Shown in pieces: positions 61,783 through 64,000 of a stretch of 64,000 bases of DNA. Source of the stretch: Nocardia thailandica NBRC 100428 (GTDB lineage Bacteria; Actinomycetota; Actinomycetes; Mycobacteriales; Mycobacteriaceae); contig NZ_BAGK01000071.1 of NCBI RefSeq assembly GCF_000308795.1, positions 62,001 to 126,000 on the forward strand, given 5' to 3'. How positions within the stretch are numbered: the first letter of the stretch is position 1; every line of letters begins with the position of its first letter. The position numbers were made by a program, and so were the translations under genes. The notes below the pieces were generated by a model. The model worked only from the letters and a program-made list of their open reading frames with translations, was not told the origin of the DNA and ran no database searches.

Positions 61783-64000
61783 GTGCCGGATACGCTGGTC
61801 TGGCGGGAAGCCGAAGACGAGGAGTTCCGGCAGGCCCGGCGGCTCGAGCAGGTATCACTGTTCGCCGAGCTCAACCTCGACTACGACGAGATCGCCCGTA
61901 CTCGCGACCTGCTCGGTCAGGTCATCCGTGACCATCGGCGGCAGCTCGGGGCGGCGCGGCTGATCGCCCGGTTCCCCGCGCTCACCTTGACCACGCTGGT
62001 GGGCCACGCCGGTCTCGAGTACGAGCAGGGCAGATACTGGGAGTCGTTCTGGGACGAACTCGGGCTGGCGCGCGAGCAGGAGTTCGAGAACCTGTTGCGT
62101 GGGCGGGTGCCCGCGCTGTTGCAGAGGTTCAGAATGCGTGAATTCCCGGAGCTCAGGTCGCAATATGTGCAGATGTTGGCCGTGCACGCCGGTGTCCCGG
62201 TGTACTGCCTCGGCGATCTGGTCGACATCATCGAGGAACACATCGCCCACGGGCGCGATCCGAGCGGAGCGGCTGTCTTCGACTGGCTCACTCAGCCGGG
62301 TATGGAATATCGACTGAACAGGCTCGATATGCCGGTGCGCAACTTCCTGCAGCACGGTGGGGAGGTCGCCGTCGACATCGTCGACCGGATCATCGAGTTC
62401 GCCGACTATGCGCGGGAACATCCCGACTACGCGAACGACCTGGATCTCGACACGTCGACCACCGGCATCCCGAGCCTGCTGCTCGACGCGCTCATCGACC
62501 GGTGGAAGGAGAAGCCGTTCGGTGTCGCCGCCGGGCAGGCAGCCGAGCGGGCAACCCGGTCGCCCAGGCCGGTGCTCGCCTACTCCCGCACCGATGATCA
62601 GATCGTCGTCGAGGTGCCCGTCCCCCCGACCGGCACCGAGAGTCCGTGGCTGGTGTCGTTCGACGGCGAGACCACAACTGTCCATGCCCGGCGCGGCTGG
62701 GGGATCGCCGCGGGCGAGGCGCAGCCGACCACCGCGGTGCCGGTACCGCGCCGGGTGCGTGAGGTGGTGCTGCGACACGAGGCAGCCGGGTTGGACCACC
62801 GGATTCCACTCGTGGACAGAGCGGATCCGTTACTGGTGTTCGACGAGCAGGGCAGGCATCTGTCGCGGCACGTCGCGCTGCCCCGTGGTGAGGTCATCGC
62901 CGTGCATCCGGCGCGGGCCGAACTGTGCGATCTGCACACCGGCGCGCCGGCTGTCTGGATCGTGGGGGCCATACCGGTGGGCTGGCAGGACTGGGTGGCC
63001 CGGGTCTACGACCTGTCCGAGACCGACGCGGTGGTACTGCGCGACGACAACCGGCTCGGCACACCACGCCGAGTCCGGCGGACCGGCTCCGCGCGCCTGG
63101 AACTTCCGGAACCTGTCGAGGGCACGTTCACGCGATCGGGGATGCCGGTATACGCCGAACGTCCCGGCGTCGACCTGCCCCCTCATGTGGTCGAACCGGT
63201 GGAGTGGCGGATCCGGGTGCGCCACCACGCCACTGTCGACTGGCTGGCCGACGATGTCTGGGTATCCGCCACTGAAGAGGTGTCGCTGGACCCGTTCGAG
63301 GGACTCGCACCTGGTCTGTTCGGATTCTTCGACGTGGTCATCAGCGGACCGCTCGGCCAGGACATCCGGCACACCCTATTCCTGGCAGAAGGGCTCGAGG
63401 TCGAGCACGCCGCCGAATTCCGCGTGCCGGTCCCGAACGGGCTGGCGGCGACCGTCGCGACTGTCACGGTGCCGCCCCCGTTGCGCGTGGACCAGGCATC
63501 CCTCGAGTTCGGAGTCACCGACCGGGAAACGCAGCTGGCCGTGCACGGTCCGGCACGGACCGAACGGCTCGTGGTGCGGCCACCCGCAGTGGAACTGCGC
63601 GTCGATCCGGTCGGAACGGCGGCTCGCTGGCGCACTGTGGCACCGATGCTGACCGTCGATGATCTCGCCGAGCACCGGATCGCGGCCGCACGGGTACCGG
63701 GATCGGTCGAGGTCGACATCGTTCTGACCGACGAAGCCGGCGAGATACATCAGTTTGCCCGCCCGGAAGTCGGGCGCGACAACGTCTTCCATGCGCCGAC
63801 CCGTGAATTCGCCGATACGGCGCGGGCGCTGCGGCGCTCCCGCCTGATGGTGCGGATCGACACCGAGGACGACGAGACCACGTCGGTCGTCCTCGCCCGG
63901 ATCCAGCCTCGCCGCCTGATCGCCGGGGTAGTACTCGACGGCGATCAGCTGGTCTTCTCCGGTGCTGCTGATCCCGACCTGGCGGCGTACGTCTGGCCGC
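61783..64000 (+). CDS. Large uncharacterised protein, 3' end outside the window
   Basis: An open frame from GTG 61783 (GGGGAGGG 4 bp upstream) to the window edge, 739 codons so far. Residues 1-190 are helical (VWREAEDEEFRQARRLEQVS, LARFPALTLTTLVGHAGLEY). Residues 190-270 are also helical (IPSLLLDALIDRWKEKPFGV). From about 275 on the protein is beta-rich, with repeated sandwich-like segments (LVSFDGETTTVHARRGWGIA; VVISGPLGQDIRHTLFLAEG; LLVFDEQGRHLSRHVALPRG). I do not recognise the family. There is no signal peptide or membrane segment in the visible part. Divergent pairing with an SF2 helicase in a defence island suggests a partner or sensor role; the missing C-terminus could hold the catalytic domain. 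Confidence 0.7.
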   Translation, partial: MPDTLVWREAEDEEFRQARRLEQVSLFAELNLDYDEIARTRDLLGQVIRDHRRQLGAARLIARFPALTLTTLVGHAGLEYEQGRYWESFWDELGLAREQEFENLLRGRVPALLQRFRMREFPELRSQYVQMLAVHAGVPVYCLGDLVDIIEEHIAHGRDPSGAAVFDWLTQPGMEYRLNRLDMPVRNFLQHGGEVAVDIVDRIIEFADYAREHPDYANDLDLDTSTTGIPSLLLDALIDRWKEKPFGVAAGQAAERATRSPRPVLAYSRTDDQIVVEVPVPPTGTESPWLVSFDGETTTVHARRGWGIAAGEAQPTTAVPVPRRVREVVLRHEAAGLDHRIPLVDRADPLLVFDEQGRHLSRHVALPRGEVIAVHPARAELCDLHTGAPAVWIVGAIPVGWQDWVARVYDLSETDAVVLRDDNRLGTPRRVRRTGSARLELPEPVEGTFTRSGMPVYAERPGVDLPPHVVEPVEWRIRVRHHATVDWLADDVWVSATEEVSLDPFEGLAPGLFGFFDVVISGPLGQDIRHTLFLAEGLEVEHAAEFRVPVPNGLAATVATVTVPPPLRVDQASLEFGVTDRETQLAVHGPARTERLVVRPPAVELRVDPVGTAARWRTVAPMLTVDDLAEHRIAAARVPGSVEVDIVLTDEAGEIHQFARPEVGRDNVFHAPTREFADTARALRRSRLMVRIDTEDDETTSVVLARIQPRRLIAGVVLDGDQLVFSGAADPDLAAYVWP

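Noticed and set aside
1-64000. CRISPR arrays, tRNA or rRNA genes, insertion sequences, attachment sites
   Set aside because: I looked for regularly spaced repeats, tRNA-like arms, transposase or integrase motifs and terminal repeats and saw none that would stand.

Overview
The window is very GC-rich, with strong G/C preference at third codon positions, frequent GTG starts and the protein families of a mycolate-type actinomycete. Nocardia or a close relative fits best, but no 16S gene or other species marker is present, so this is an inference. No tRNA, rRNA, CRISPR array, transposase or integrase gene was seen.

Layout. Positions 1-5.4 kb hold ordinary chromosomal genes: the end of a NYN-domain protein, a MoaD/ThiS-like protein, a BNR-repeat protein, a secreted peptidase-like protein, a D-Ala-D-Ala carboxypeptidase and an excalibur-domain protein. 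From 5.4 to 16.3 kb lies a zone of TerD-domain genes, DUF4352 membrane proteins, a DnaQ-like exonuclease, an adenine methylase with a fused recognition half, and two membrane-type genes. Three genes here are broken: an in-frame amber codon at 7949, two frameshifts near 12600 and 13337, and one near 14297. Multi-kilobase genes further right are intact, so this looks like real decay rather than poor sequence.

From 16.3 to 64 kb almost every gene is of a kind found in phage-defence or other conflict systems. (1) 16.3-20.8 kb (-): SMC-like ATPase, a small helical protein and a nuclease-like protein, with overlapping genes. (2) 21.6-32.4 kb (-): a giant DUF1998-type SF2 helicase resembling DruE of Druantia, followed by two tandem UvrD-type helicases that each carry a ParE/RelE-like N-terminal domain. 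(3) 32.7-35.2 kb (+): a TIGR04255 protein, an HTH protein and a VSQTCD-motif protein. (4) 35.4-44.8 kb (-): SNF2 helicase, Eco57I-type adenine methylase, and a TerD protein with two HIRAN-like segments. The first two resemble DISARM DrmD and DrmMI. (5) 45.1-59.4 kb (+): half of a type I specificity subunit, a Ser/Thr kinase with helical repeats, and two giant SF1 helicases. The first helicase has the DUF4011-helicase-Vsr layout of Hhe. (6) 59.4-64 kb: an SF2 helicase and, divergent from it, a large unrecognised protein that runs off the window.

Two observations tie the region together. A 16-bp motif close to TTGACAWWGTTTTCAC occurs in four separate intergenic regions (10.4, 21.6, 32.6 and 44.9 kb), pointing toward the flanking genes, and may be a shared promoter or operator. 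TerD domains, usually linked to tellurite and stress resistance, are here fused to a PD-(D/E)XK-type nuclease segment in one gene and to HIRAN-like segments in another. The second sits in an operon with a helicase and a DNA methylase. A TerD-linked DNA-processing system under common control is the best candidate for something undescribed.
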